Positions 1 through 8,185 are shown, counted from the first letter of the stretch. The stretch: 38,079 nt of DNA from an uncultured Acetobacteraceae bacterium (GCA_903895595.1 CAITUP010000084.1:1-38079), one strand, 5' to 3'. The notes: generated by a model not told the origin, from the letters alone. Translations and numbers: made by a program.

Positions 1-29
1 CCCGACCACCTGCTCCCCATTGGCCTGAG

Positions 30-50
30 TGGTCGGGTCAAGCCCGACCA
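30..50. repeat. REP-like palindrome at the left edge
   Basis: A perfect 8-bp stem (TGGTCGGG / CCCGACCA) with a 5-nt loop. The first ten bases of the window repeat the CCCGACCA arm. Palindromes of this 'ggtcggg-tcaag-cccgacc' kind are frequent intergenic repeats in high-GC alphaproteobacteria. It lies downstream of the aldolase gene, so it could also stabilise or end that transcript. No T-run follows on either strand, so a terminator is not proven. Nothing else was seen in bases 1-112. Confidence 0.5.
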
Positions 51-112
51 TGACGGGGGTGAAAGACAGTGCCCTTACCAGCCTCCAGACAGGCAAGGGC
101 ATACCAGATCCA

Positions 113-865
113 TCAAACCCGGAAGTCGAAACCCTTCCGTTCAACCTGACGCACCAGGCCGCGCCATTCGTTCAGACCGTATTCGTCGGTGGTCCGGCGC
201 TTCTTCATGCGCTCGCCGGCCTTGGCGATCACGTAATCGCTGATCACGACGGGCGGCTCGCCCATCTGACGAGCGATCAGTTCCAACTCGCAGGCGCGTT
301 CCAGGGACCACATGCGCATCATCGCGCCGTGCACCGTTTCGCCGCAGGTGAGCAACCCGTGGTTCAGCAGCACCACGCAGGTGCCATGCTGGCAGGTTTT
401 GCCGAGTTCCTCGCATTCCTCGACCGTCGCGGGAACGCCGTATTCGTGGTAGGCGATCTCGTCCCACACGCCCAGCACATCCTGGCTGATCGGGCGCAGA
501 CCGTTGCGCAGCAGCGACACGCCGGCGCCAGCGCGGGTATGGGTGTGCAGCACGCAGTTGGCGTCCGGACGCGCCTTGTAGACGCCGGAGTGGATGATGA
601 ACCCGGCATTGTTGAACCGCCCGCCGGGGGTCAGGACGTTGCCGTCCATATCCATTTTCACCAAAGACGACGCAGTGACCTCGTCGAACATGTCGCCGTA
701 GTTGTTGATCAGAAAATGGTTCGGCTCACCTGGCACGCGCACCGACATGTGGGTGTTGATGGTGTCGGTCCAGCCGAGGTGTTCGTTCACATGATACACG
801 GCCGCGAGTTCGCAGCGTGCCAGCCATTCGGCCTCGGACATTTGGGTTTGCAGGGCGGCGGACAT
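113..865 (-). CDS. Class II aldolase/adducin family protein
   Basis: About 250 residues, the usual length of a single-domain class II aldolase (fuculose-phosphate aldolase/RhaD fold), a Zn-dependent cytosolic aldol-cleaving family. The expected metal-binding pattern is visible: a His-Thr-His triplet in NCVLHTHTRAG near residue 110, and a later His in LLNHGLLTCG near residue 168. An in-frame ATG sits 6 nt upstream (position 871), but it directly abuts the AAAGGAG ribosome site. The second ATG, at 865, has normal spacing and is preferred. The substrate cannot be read from sequence; many members act on sugar phosphates or decarboxylate small acids. It faces the same way as the following MFS carrier gene, which lies upstream of it, so the two may share a transcript. 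Confidence 0.85.
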   Translation of the reverse strand: MSAALQTQMSEAEWLARCELAAVYHVNEHLGWTDTINTHMSVRVPGEPNHFLINNYGDMFDEVTASSLVKMDMDGNVLTPGGRFNNAGFIIHSGVYKARPDANCVLHTHTRAGAGVSLLRNGLRPISQDVLGVWDEIAYHEYGVPATVEECEELGKTCQHGTCVVLLNHGLLTCGETVHGAMMRMWSLERACELELIARQMGEPPVVISDYVIAKAGERMKKRRTTDEYGLNEWRGLVRQVERKGFDFRV

Positions 866-929
866 CGACATCTCCTTTGGATTTAAAGCGGTATCGTGAT
901 CTACGGAAGGCTTCGGTGCAACCCGCTTG

Positions 930-2153
930 TCAGGCGGCGACCGGCAGGCGGCGCGGCAGGCAGGCGGTGACCGCCAGCGTCCCGCCCGCGACGATCGCCA
1001 GCATTCGGAACAGCGTGTCGAAGCCCCAGTTGCCGTAGACCACGGCGACCAGCGGCAGCGCCGCCGCCAACACCGTGAAACTCACGACATAGCGTACCCC
1101 ATAAACACGTGCTCGGAACGCGCCGCTGGCCATGCGTCCGATCATGTAGTCGTTGATGGGGATTTGCCCGAAGGCGCCCAGCATGAACCCGAGCGCGATG
1201 GCCAAGGCCCAGTAGTTGGTCAGGCCCGGCATGGCAGCGAAAAACACGATCTGCACCACCGCCAGTGTCATGAACACCGGACGCGGCCCGTACCGGTCGA
1301 GCATTTTGCCGACCACGAGTTGCGCCATCGATGCGATCGTGAACACCGCGAAGGCGAACATCCCGATCATGCCGGCGACGTGCCCACGCTCCGTGGACCC
1401 GGCGAGAGATTCTGCGATGCCGCGCAGGCGTTCGTCGAAAATCTTCGGCAGCGAGAAGGTCGTTGCCTGGAACACGACGCCGGTCAGGGCCGTGGTCGCG
1501 AACACGATGACCGACAGACGCCGCATGAGCGCGCGATAGTCCGGGGACAGCGGGGCGGCGCTGGTCGCCTGAGACGCGGCGGTGGTTGCGCGGGGCGCCG
1601 AGACCTCCGGCCAGCGCAGCGCGGCATAGGCGGCGCCCAGCCCGATCGATACCACGCCGGGCACGACGAAGGCGCTCCTCCAGCCGCCATGGTCGATCAG
1701 GAATCCGGTCAGCAACGCGGCCGAGGCCACGCCCAGGTTGCCGAACACGCCGTTTACCGCGATCCGCATGCCGGTGTTTTTCCAGCGCGCGGTCACGATC
1801 GCCAATCCGACAGGATGGTAGATGGCGGCGAACATCCCGATGACGAACAGCCCAATCCCGACTTGCAGAGGTGTCGCGGCCAGTCCGGTGGCGATGGAGG
1901 CTGCGCCGATGCCGGTGAAAAAGACCACCATCATCCCCTCCCGGTTCCATTTGTCCGCCAGCCACCCCGCCGGCAGCGAAAACAGCCCGAACGCCAGGAA
2001 GCCCGGCGTCGCGTAGGACAACAACGCGGCATACGGCAGACCCCATTCCCGCGTGAGCGCCAGCGCCGCGACGGTGGCGAACACCAGCGTGAACAAATGG
2101 TCCATGAAATGGCCGATGTTGAGCAACAGGAAGTGGATGCGGTCGCGGTTCAT
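930..2153 (-). CDS. MFS transporter (12-TM type)
   Basis: 407 residues, strongly hydrophobic, with the length and helix pattern of a 12-helix major facilitator superfamily carrier of the inner membrane. The N-terminus (NIGHFMDHLFTLVFATVAALAL) forms the first helix, and LPAGWLADKWNREG near residue 65 matches the conserved loop 2-3 signature (G-x-x-x-D-R/K). The start is supported by GGAGGG about 9 nt upstream. It lies 64 bp upstream of the class II aldolase gene on the same strand and is divergent from an AraC regulator. Uptake of the aldolase substrate under AraC control is a reasonable inference; the substrate itself is unknown. Confidence 0.85.
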   Translation of the reverse strand: MNRDRIHFLLLNIGHFMDHLFTLVFATVAALALTREWGLPYAALLSYATPGFLAFGLFSLPAGWLADKWNREGMMVVFFTGIGAASIATGLAATPLQVGIGLFVIGMFAAIYHPVGLAIVTARWKNTGMRIAVNGVFGNLGVASAALLTGFLIDHGGWRSAFVVPGVVSIGLGAAYAALRWPEVSAPRATTAASQATSAAPLSPDYRALMRRLSVIVFATTALTGVVFQATTFSLPKIFDERLRGIAESLAGSTERGHVAGMIGMFAFAVFTIASMAQLVVGKMLDRYGPRPVFMTLAVVQIVFFAAMPGLTNYWALAIALGFMLGAFGQIPINDYMIGRMASGAFRARVYGVRYVVSFTVLAAALPLVAVVYGNWGFDTLFRMLAIVAGGTLAVTACLPRRLPVAA

Positions 2154-2169
2154 GCGTTGGTCCCTCCGA

Positions 2170-2198
2170 TTGGCGTTAACGGGATATTAGGCTTGGCG
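2170..2198. promoter_or_regulatory. Possible AraC direct-repeat operator
   Basis: In the 96-bp gap between the divergent MFS and AraC genes, TTGGCG occurs at 2170-2175 and again at 2193-2198. The 23-nt spacing is close to two helical turns, a common layout of AraC-family half-sites. The copies are short, so chance is not excluded. Separately, a GTCGG-TAAT-CCGAC dyad lies at 2224-2237, just upstream of the AraC start. Confidence 0.3.
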
Positions 2199-2249
2199 GG
2201 TTGCCGGTGTACTGCCAATTATCGTCGGTAATCCGACAGGAGTCGGCCA

Positions 2250-3032
2250 TTGGCGCACCGCAGTTCCGATCCGCTGGACTATCAAACCGTGCCGCGCGCC
2301 GTCGCGGCCATGGCGAAACCGTTTCCCCACGGGTTCCACATCGCTCGTCACCAGCACGACCGCGACCAGCTGCTGTGGTCGGTCTCCGGCACGATGCGGG
2401 TGCGGACGGAGGCCGAAACCTGGATCGTGCCGCCGGATCGCGCCGTCTATCTGCCGTCGCGAACCGAACACGCGATCAACATCCGGGGGGAGGTCGGGAT
2501 GCGCACTTTGTATATCGCGCCCGCCGCCGACCCAAGGCTGCCGGACCGGCCGGTGGTGCTGGAGGTGTCGGATCTGCTGCGTGCGCTGGTTTTGGCGTTG
2601 GTCGACGAACCCGTGCTCTACGATGAGGCTGGACGCGGCGGTGCCATCGCGGCGCTGACCTTCTCCGAAATCGCGCGGGCAAGACGGCTGCCGTTCATGC
2701 TGCCGATGCCCAGGGATCCAAGAGTGATGCGTATCTGCGACGCATTGCTGGATGACCCGGCCTTGGATCGAACCCTGGAGGAATGGGCGGAACACGCCGG
2801 CGCCTCCTCCCGCACGCTCGCTCGGTTGTTCGAACGGGAATTGGGCATGGGATTCGCCGTCTGGCGCCAGCGGGTCCGGCTACACAGCGCGACCGAGGCC
2901 CTGGCGACCGGCCAGCCCGTCGCACTCGTCGCCGCTCGTAACGGCTACCGCAGCGCCAGCGCCTTTACCGAGGCGTTTCGGAAGACGATGGGCGTCGCCC
3001 CGTCGTCGGTCGCGGCGGGGAGGGGGATCTAG
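2250..3032 (+). CDS. AraC family transcriptional regulator with cupin N-domain
   Basis: 260 residues. The first ~90 residues have cupin-like features (HIARHQHDRDQLLW, then WIVPPDRAVYLP), typical of the AraC_binding sensor. The C-terminal ~100 residues form the paired helix-turn-helix domain, with the family signature A..NGYRSASAFTEAFRKTMG near residues 228-246. The start codon is TTG, chosen because AGGAG lies 8 nt upstream and no in-frame ATG fits better. It is divergent from the MFS gene, so local control of the MFS/aldolase pair is likely. Its stop codon overlaps the convergent oxidase stop in a shared CTAG. The effector is unknown. Confidence 0.87.
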   Translation: MAHRSSDPLDYQTVPRAVAAMAKPFPHGFHIARHQHDRDQLLWSVSGTMRVRTEAETWIVPPDRAVYLPSRTEHAINIRGEVGMRTLYIAPAADPRLPDRPVVLEVSDLLRALVLALVDEPVLYDEAGRGGAIAALTFSEIARARRLPFMLPMPRDPRVMRICDALLDDPALDRTLEEWAEHAGASSRTLARLFERELGMGFAVWRQRVRLHSATEALATGQPVALVAARNGYRSASAFTEAFRKTMGVAPSSVAAGRGI

Positions 3033-4207
3033 CCTCGGTTGCGGCGCCAATCGCCGAAGAAAATATCCGTGGAAATCTCGTCCACGGTATTCATGCCGGT
3101 ATACGCCATCGTCTTGTCCATCTCGGTCTTGACGATCCCGATGGCCTTTGCAGCGCCTTCCTGCCCGCCGACGGCGGTGCCGTACAGCGTGGCACGTCCG
3201 GTCAGCACTGCTTTGGCGCCGAGGGCCATGGCTTTCACGATGTCCGATCCACGGCGGATCCCGGAATCCAGGATGATGGTGCATTTATCGCCCACGGCCT
3301 CGGCGATTTCCGGCAGCACGGCCAGGGTGGCGGCGGCGCTGTCCATGTTGCGGCCACCGTGGTTGGACACGATGATGCCGTCCACGCCGTAGGTCAGCGC
3401 TTTCAATGCGTCATCGACACGGTTGACGCCTTTCAGCATCAAAATCCCCGGCCACATGTCGCGGAATTTCGCGATATCGTCCCAGTTCAGGGAATCGATC
3501 CGCATCTCGTCCCGCCGCCCGGCCATCCCCGACGTGATGGTGCCCTGGAATTGCGCCGGGTAATTCTCATGTTTCGGCATGCCGATGGTGGTCATGTAGC
3601 GGCCGATCACACCCAAGGCCCAGGACGGGTGTTGGGCGACATCCATCAGAAAGCGCGCGGATGGGTTGAACGGCAGCGCGAACCCGTTGCGGGAATTGTA
3701 CTCGCGGTTGCCGGAAACGGCGGAGTCTACCGTTACGATCAGCGCCTCGTACCCCGCCGCTTTGGCGCGTTCGATGATCTGGTAGGACAGCTCCCGCTGC
3801 TTCCAGACATAAAGCTGGAACCAGAGCCGCCCGCCGGCCTGATCGGCGATGGTTTCCATCGCGGTCATCGACGCGGTGGACAGTGTCAGCGGAATGCCGG
3901 CGGCCGCGGCAGCTTTCGCCAGCGCCAATTCGCCGCGATACCAGCACAGCCCGGCGGCTCCGGTCGGCGCGATCGCCATCGGCATGGCCGCCGGTTTGCC
4001 GAACAACGTGGTTTTGGTGGACCGGCCCGACACATCGACCAAAGCGCGGTGCCGCAGCCGCACATCCTCGAACGCCGAGCGGTTGCCGGCCAGCGCCAAG
4101 TGGTCTTCGGACGCGCGATCGACGAACTCGAACAACCCTTTGGGGAGCCGGCGTTTCGCCGCCTCCCGCAAATCGAAAATGTTGTAGCAGTCGTCGAGCG
4201 CGGCCAT
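3029..4207 (-). CDS. FMN-dependent alpha-hydroxy-acid oxidizing protein (copy 2)
   Basis: 392 residues, full length for the L-lactate dehydrogenase/glycolate oxidase/mandelate dehydrogenase family. These enzymes oxidise 2-hydroxy acids to 2-oxo acids with FMN in a TIM barrel. Visible landmarks are PTGAAGLCWYRGE (FMN-binding), WFQLYVWKQRE, and SNHGGRNMDSA carrying the catalytic His and substrate-binding Arg, then LDSGIRRGSDIVKAMALGAKAV for phosphate binding. It starts 4 nt after the stop of a near-identical paralogue, so the two are co-transcribed. No extra membrane-anchoring segment is evident. Lactate, glycolate or mandelate specificity cannot be told by eye. Confidence 0.9.
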   Translation of the reverse strand: MAALDDCYNIFDLREAAKRRLPKGLFEFVDRASEDHLALAGNRSAFEDVRLRHRALVDVSGRSTKTTLFGKPAAMPMAIAPTGAAGLCWYRGELALAKAAAAAGIPLTLSTASMTAMETIADQAGGRLWFQLYVWKQRELSYQIIERAKAAGYEALIVTVDSAVSGNREYNSRNGFALPFNPSARFLMDVAQHPSWALGVIGRYMTTIGMPKHENYPAQFQGTITSGMAGRRDEMRIDSLNWDDIAKFRDMWPGILMLKGVNRVDDALKALTYGVDGIIVSNHGGRNMDSAAATLAVLPEIAEAVGDKCTIILDSGIRRGSDIVKAMALGAKAVLTGRATLYGTAVGGQEGAAKAIGIVKTEMDKTMAYTGMNTVDEISTDIFFGDWRRNRG

Positions 4208-4211
4208 CGGA

Positions 4212-5396
4212 TCAGGCCTGCATCATGGAATTGCGCTGGCTGTCGCCGAAGAAAATATCTGTCGATATCTCGTCGACCCCGTTGCAGCCGGTGTAGGCCA
4301 TGGTCTTGTCCATTTCGGTCTTGATGATACCGACCGCTTTGGACGCCCCAGCCTCTCCGCCCACAGCCGTGCCGTACAGCGTCGCTCGGCCGGTCAGCAC
4401 GCATTTCGCGCCCAGCGCCAGGGCTTTCACGACGTCCGACCCGCGACGCACGCCGGAATCCAGCAGCACCGTGATCTTGTCGCCGACGGCCTGAGCGATT
4501 TCCGGCAGCATGTCGATCGTCGCGGCGGCACTGTCCATGTTCCGCCCGCCGTGGTTGGACACGATGATCCCGTCCACCCCGGCGCTGATCGCCTTCAACG
4601 CGTCGTCCACGCGGTTGATGCCTTTCAGCATCAGCACGCCCGGCCATTTGTCGCGAAAAATCTTCACGTCGTCCCAGTTCAGATTGTCCTGACGCATGAC
4701 CTCATGCATGTTCGGATCGGTGCGCAGCGCGCGGCGATACGGTTCCGGATAGTTTTCGTTCCGCGGCATGCCGATCGTGGCAAGGTATTTCACCAGCACG
4801 TTCGCGAACCACTCCGGGTGTTTCATGATGTCCCAGGTGAAACGCAGGTTCGGGCTGAACGGAATTTGGAAGCCGTTCTTGGCATTATATTCGCGGTTCG
4901 GCGGGACGATGGTGTCGGTGGTGACGATCAGCGCCTCGAACCCGTTGTTCTTGGCGCGCTCGATCAACCCGTAGGACAGGTCGCGCTGCTTCCAGACATA
5001 AAGCTGGAACCACAGGCGAAAATTCGCCTCCTTGGCGATTTTTTCCATAGAGGTCATGGCGCCGGTCGCCAATGTGAACGGGATTTTGGCTTTCGCGGCT
5101 GCCTTGGCCAGTTCCAACTCGCCTTCATGCCAGCACAGGCCGGCCGCGCCGGTGGGGGCGATCGCCATTGGCATGGAAATTTCCTTGCCGAACAGGGTGG
5201 TTTTGGTGGTGCGGTTCGATACGTCCACCAAAGACCGGTGCCGCAGCTTGATCCGCTCGAACCCCGCGCGATTGTTGCACAGCGCGACTTCGTCTTCCGT
5301 CGACCGGTCGACGAATTCGAAGATCCCCTTGGGCAAGCGGCGCTTGGCCGCATCCCGGAGGTCGAACACATTGTAGCAGTCATCCAGCCTGGACAT
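4212..5396 (-). CDS. FMN-dependent alpha-hydroxy-acid oxidizing protein (copy 1)
   Basis: 394 residues, closely similar over its whole length to the next gene and with the same FMN/2-hydroxy-acid oxidase landmarks: PTGAAGLCWHEGE, WFQLYVWKQRD, SNHGGRNMDSAAAT and LDSGVRRGSDVVKALALGA. The open frame extends 27 codons upstream, but the chosen ATG at 5396 is preceded by GGGAG at good spacing and aligns with the paralogue's N-terminus (LDDCYN.FDLR.AAKRRLPKG). Promoter-like elements lie just upstream. It is first in a two-gene operon; the tandem copies suggest two related hydroxy-acid substrates or dosage. Confidence 0.9.
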   Translation of the reverse strand: MSRLDDCYNVFDLRDAAKRRLPKGIFEFVDRSTEDEVALCNNRAGFERIKLRHRSLVDVSNRTTKTTLFGKEISMPMAIAPTGAAGLCWHEGELELAKAAAKAKIPFTLATGAMTSMEKIAKEANFRLWFQLYVWKQRDLSYGLIERAKNNGFEALIVTTDTIVPPNREYNAKNGFQIPFSPNLRFTWDIMKHPEWFANVLVKYLATIGMPRNENYPEPYRRALRTDPNMHEVMRQDNLNWDDVKIFRDKWPGVLMLKGINRVDDALKAISAGVDGIIVSNHGGRNMDSAAATIDMLPEIAQAVGDKITVLLDSGVRRGSDVVKALALGAKCVLTGRATLYGTAVGGEAGASKAVGIIKTEMDKTMAYTGCNGVDEISTDIFFGDSQRNSMMQA

Positions 5397-5417
5397 CGCG
5401 GTCTCCCTTAACCCGCC

Positions 5418-5446
5418 GATGATGGGGCAGGGGGGGCAGTTGTCAA
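5418..5446 (-). promoter_or_regulatory. Candidate sigma-70 promoter for the hydroxy-acid oxidase pair
   Basis: Reading on the minus strand, a perfect TTGACA (-35) at 5441-5446 is followed after 17 nt by ATCATC (-10-like, weak) at 5418-5423, about 22-28 nt upstream of the start codon at 5396. The -35 is convincing, the -10 less so. The leader then carries TTAAGGGAG. Confidence 0.4.
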
Positions 5447-5475
5447 GCCAATCGGGCCGTTGGACAGTCCGTGGC

Positions 5476-5910
5476 ATGAAGCTGCTCCATGCCGTTCTGC
5501 TGGCCGCCTCCGCCGCTCAACCCGACCCCATCGCCGCCGAGGCTCGGGGGTTCCTGCCCGTCTGCATGTTCCAACGGGAATTCGAACGTCAACTTTGTCG
5601 CGACAACCAACAACGCTTCGTGGACACCTATGCCCTGGCGATGCGCGGCGATCCGGGCGCGATCCAGACAACCGCACATCATTTCGGGCCGCACGGCGAA
5701 CGCGAGATGTCGCTCGACTGGCTGGGCTTACCCACGATTCCCGTGGAATCCTGCGCCTGGAGGCGGGTCCATCTCGCGCTGACCGCGAACGATTTGACCC
5801 GAACCCTGGAACGGATCGCCTGCCAGGACTTGACGTCCGCCGACGATAAAGCCGCGCGCCGACGTGCGGAACAAATCAGTGCCGGTCTTCCTCCGGCAGG
5901 ATCGAAGTGA
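5476..5910 (+). CDS. Small exported hypothetical protein
   Basis: I do not recognise a named family. Starting from the ATG at 5476, the protein (144 residues) begins MKLLHAVLLAASAAQP, a short basic then hydrophobic stretch ending in Ala-rich sequence, consistent with a Sec signal peptide cleaved near residues 14-22. The longer frame from 5419 would bury this signal, so the internal start is preferred. The mature part has four cysteines (in PVCMF, RQLCRD, ESCAW and IACQD), which suggests disulfides in the periplasm. Its 3' end overlaps the convergent DOPA-dioxygenase-like gene by 35 nt. Confidence 0.6.
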   Translation: MKLLHAVLLAASAAQPDPIAAEARGFLPVCMFQREFERQLCRDNQQRFVDTYALAMRGDPGAIQTTAHHFGPHGEREMSLDWLGLPTIPVESCAWRRVHLALTANDLTRTLERIACQDLTSADDKAARRRAEQISAGLPPAGSK

Positions 5911-6238
5911 TCAAGGGCAGAACCTGCCCCATCCAGGTGGCGTTGACCGTGTGATCGTCCCGCGGCCGGCCCGATTCGGGATGCAGCAGAACGGTCAGCC
6001 CCATGCGGTTCATCATCGTGAACGGCACCAGCGCCGGGAACTGATCCGGCGCGAAGGCGACCTGATACATCGCGGTGGGGTGCGGTCCGACGGGGATGTC
6101 GTGCCAGCGGCCCATGCGGACGGTGAAGCGTTCCTCGATCCAGGCGCGCAGTTGCGCGGCACGCGGGCGGCTGACGGCGTCGTAGTAGATGTGGATGTGG
6201 TAGTCGTGGATGCGGCCGGCATCGGTTGGGGTGGTCAT
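5876..6238 (-). CDS. DOPA 4,5-dioxygenase family protein
   Basis: 120 residues, the usual length of the bacterial DOPA-dioxygenase-like family (related to the fungal/plant extradiol enzyme of betalain synthesis). Family features seen: the N-terminal IHDYHIHIYYD, the central GRWHDIPVGPHPTAMYQVAF and the C-terminal LLHPESGRPRDDHTVNATWMG. The repeated His residues are the expected metal ligands. The bacterial role is usually unknown; extradiol cleavage of a catechol is possible. AAAGGA lies upstream of the start. It follows the VOC-family gene by 13 nt on the same strand and is probably co-transcribed with it. Confidence 0.8.
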   Translation of the reverse strand: MTTPTDAGRIHDYHIHIYYDAVSRPRAAQLRAWIEERFTVRMGRWHDIPVGPHPTAMYQVAFAPDQFPALVPFTMMNRMGLTVLLHPESGRPRDDHTVNATWMGQVLPLITSILPEEDRH

Positions 6239-6251
6239 GGCGGGTTGTCCT

Positions 6252-6698
6252 TTACATCTGCTCGCTTTGGAGGAACTCGATCACCTCGCCTTCCGGCCCG
6301 GTGACGAAGGCGATTTTGACCTCCACCCGCGGCTCCTCCCGCAGCACGCCGGTGCGGGGGGCAACGCGGGATTCGGCGCCTGCCGCCAGGGCACGCGCAT
6401 AAGCGGCTTCGGCATCGGCGACACGGAGGCAGAAGTGCAGCAGCGCGCCCTCGGTGCGGTCCTCCCCGGGGTTGCGCCTGCGACCTTCGGATTGGACGGT
6501 GGAGTCAGGCCCGAAAATCTCCAGATACCGGCCATCGCCCGCGTCCAGGAACGCGGCCTTGTCGATTCTGCCAGGGACCGAGAAACCGAAATGGTGCTTG
6601 AAACCAAGACCTTCCGTGTAAAACTTCAACGTCCGGTCGAAATCGGTGGCGCGCAGCGCGACGTGATGGAAAGCGGGCGGGGTGCTGGACGGTTGCAT
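6252..6698 (-). CDS. VOC (glyoxalase/dioxygenase) family protein
   Basis: 148 residues from the ATG at 6698, which fits a two-module vicinal-oxygen-chelate fold. PPAFHHVALRATDFDRTLKFYTEGLGF opens the first beta-alpha-beta module with a likely metal-ligand His. LLHFCLRVADAEAAYARALAAGA starts the second, and GPEGEVIEFLQ near the C-terminus carries a typical Glu ligand. The frame runs 40 codons further upstream, but that stretch overlaps the promoter region and lacks VOC character. Possible activities are lactoylglutathione lyase, ring-cleavage dioxygenase or epimerase; I cannot choose. It is divergent from the P450 gene. Confidence 0.8.
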   Translation of the reverse strand: MQPSSTPPAFHHVALRATDFDRTLKFYTEGLGFKHHFGFSVPGRIDKAAFLDAGDGRYLEIFGPDSTVQSEGRRRNPGEDRTEGALLHFCLRVADAEAAYARALAAGAESRVAPRTGVLREEPRVEVKIAFVTGPEGEVIEFLQSEQM

Positions 6699-6740
6699 GG
6701 CGGGACCTGTGCGGTTGTTTGTCGCGATTGTATCAGGACG

Positions 6741-6770
6741 GTAAAACCATACCAGCATGGTCGGTTTTAC
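6741..6770. promoter_or_regulatory. Nested inverted repeat (operator candidate) between VOC and P450 genes
   Basis: The outer arms GTAAAACC (6741-6748) and GGTTTTAC (6763-6770) are perfect inverted copies. Inside, ACCA (6751-6754) and TGGT (6758-6761) form a second dyad. The 30-bp element sits in the 158-bp gap between the divergent VOC and P450 genes. A two-fold symmetric site in a divergent promoter region is typical of a TetR/GntR/LysR-type operator. No regulator gene is adjacent in the window. Confidence 0.5.
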
Positions 6771-6856
6771 GTGACCCGCGCACCCCCAATGGTCTAGCGT
6801 CCCTGGCAACACCCGCACCGGTCAAGAGCGCGGGGACACAATCCAGGAGGACGATC

Positions 6857-8110
6857 ATGAACGCGCCCGTGAACTTCGATCCCCGTGCCCATGCCTGGTC
6901 GATGCCGATCGACAAGTTCGATCTGTCCGATCCGCAACTGTTCCACGACGACGTCTGGCACCCGTATTTCGAACGCCACCGCAAGGAAGCACCGGTCAAC
7001 TACATCGAGGACAGCCCCTACGGCCCCTATTGGTCGGTCGCCAAATACAAGGACATCGTGCAGGTGGAGGTGAACCACAAGGTGTTCTCCTCATCCGACG
7101 AACTCGGCGGCATCATGATCAACGACGCGCCCAAGGGGATGGAGCGCACCAGTTTCATCCGCATGGACCCACCCGAACACGACAGCCAGCGGCGGGAGGT
7201 CAGCTCCACCGTCAACCCGATTACCTTGGCGCAGATGGAAGGCTTGATCCGGGAGCGCACCAACATGGTGCTGGACGCGCTGCCGCGGAATGAGCCGTTC
7301 AACTGGGTGGAGAAAGTGTCGATCGAGCTGACGTCGATGATGCTCGCCACCCTGTTCGACTACCCGATCGAGGACAAGGCTCGGCTGATCCGCTGGTCCG
7401 ACACGTTCATTTGCGACCTGAAAGCACCGGATGCGCCGGTGAAGACGGAGGAGGAACGGTTCGCGTCGCAGATGGCCTTCGCCGAACATATGAACGATTA
7501 CTGGGAGGACCGCGCGAAGAGGCCGAAGAGTTTCGACGTGATTTCGATCCTCGCGCACGGGGAGGCGACCAGTAAAATGACGCTGCGGGAACGGATGGGG
7601 ATTCTGATCCTGTTCCTGGTCGGTGGCAACGACACGACGCGTAATTCGATGACCGGCGGCATGGTGGCGCTGAGCCAGTTCCCGGCCGAGTTCGCGAAGC
7701 TGCGGGCGAACCCCGATCTGGTGAACTCCATGATCCCCGAAATCGTGCGGTTCCAGACCCCGGTGATCCATATGCGGCGGACGGCGGTCGCGGATGCCGA
7801 GATCGGCGGCAAGGCGGTGAAGGCCGGCGACAAGGTCGTGCTCTGGTATATCTCCGGCAATCGGGATGAGGATCAGATCGAGGACGCCAACCGCTTCATC
7901 ATCGACCGGCGGAGGCCGCGGGAGCATATGTCGTTCGGGTTCGGGATCCACCGTTGCCTGGGCAACCGGCTCGCGGAAATGCAGCTGAAAATACTGTGGG
8001 AGGAAGTGCTGCGGAAGGATCTGCGGATCGAGGTTCTGGATAAGCCGGTTTATGCTTATTCGAATTTTCTGCATGCGATCCGGTCTTTGCCGGTGCGGAT
8101 CGCGGGGTAG
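6857..8110 (+). CDS. Cytochrome P450, CYP153-like (alkane/fatty-acid terminal hydroxylase family)
   Basis: 417 residues, normal for a soluble bacterial P450. P450 landmarks: oxygen-activating I-helix motif GGNDTT at residues 256-261, the ExxR pair E295/R298 in the K helix, and the heme loop FGFGIHRCLGNR with the thiolate Cys at residue 367. The wider sequence (VGGNDTTRNSMTGG, HMRRTA, ISGNRDEDQIE, RLAEMQLKILWEE) is what I recall of CYP153 enzymes, which hydroxylate the terminal carbon of medium-chain alkanes or fatty acids. Start chosen by AGGAGG 6 nt upstream. No ferredoxin or ferredoxin reductase is next to it, although CYP153 needs such partners. Confidence 0.88.
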   Translation: MNAPVNFDPRAHAWSMPIDKFDLSDPQLFHDDVWHPYFERHRKEAPVNYIEDSPYGPYWSVAKYKDIVQVEVNHKVFSSSDELGGIMINDAPKGMERTSFIRMDPPEHDSQRREVSSTVNPITLAQMEGLIRERTNMVLDALPRNEPFNWVEKVSIELTSMMLATLFDYPIEDKARLIRWSDTFICDLKAPDAPVKTEEERFASQMAFAEHMNDYWEDRAKRPKSFDVISILAHGEATSKMTLRERMGILILFLVGGNDTTRNSMTGGMVALSQFPAEFAKLRANPDLVNSMIPEIVRFQTPVIHMRRTAVADAEIGGKAVKAGDKVVLWYISGNRDEDQIEDANRFIIDRRRPREHMSFGFGIHRCLGNRLAEMQLKILWEEVLRKDLRIEVLDKPVYAYSNFLHAIRSLPVRIAG

Positions 8111-8143
8111 GGACCTTGGGGCCTGGGATAGTCGCTGTTCGAT

Positions 8144-8170
8144 TTCGGCACGGGCTCGCGCCGTGCCGAA
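8144..8170. terminator. Hairpin between convergent P450 and phosphoesterase genes
   Basis: A perfect 10-bp stem TTCGGCACGG / CCGTGCCGAA with a 7-nt loop lies in the 75-bp gap between the two convergent genes. It has no clear U-tract, so it may be a bidirectional terminator or a REP-type repeat that protects transcript ends. Confidence 0.5.
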
Positions 8171-8185
8171 TTAGACCTCGGAAAT

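Noticed and set aside
901-2231. Long open frames overlapping the MFS gene on both strands
   Set aside because: The translations are Arg/Gly/Asp-rich and lack fold features; the 407-aa MFS frame explains the region.
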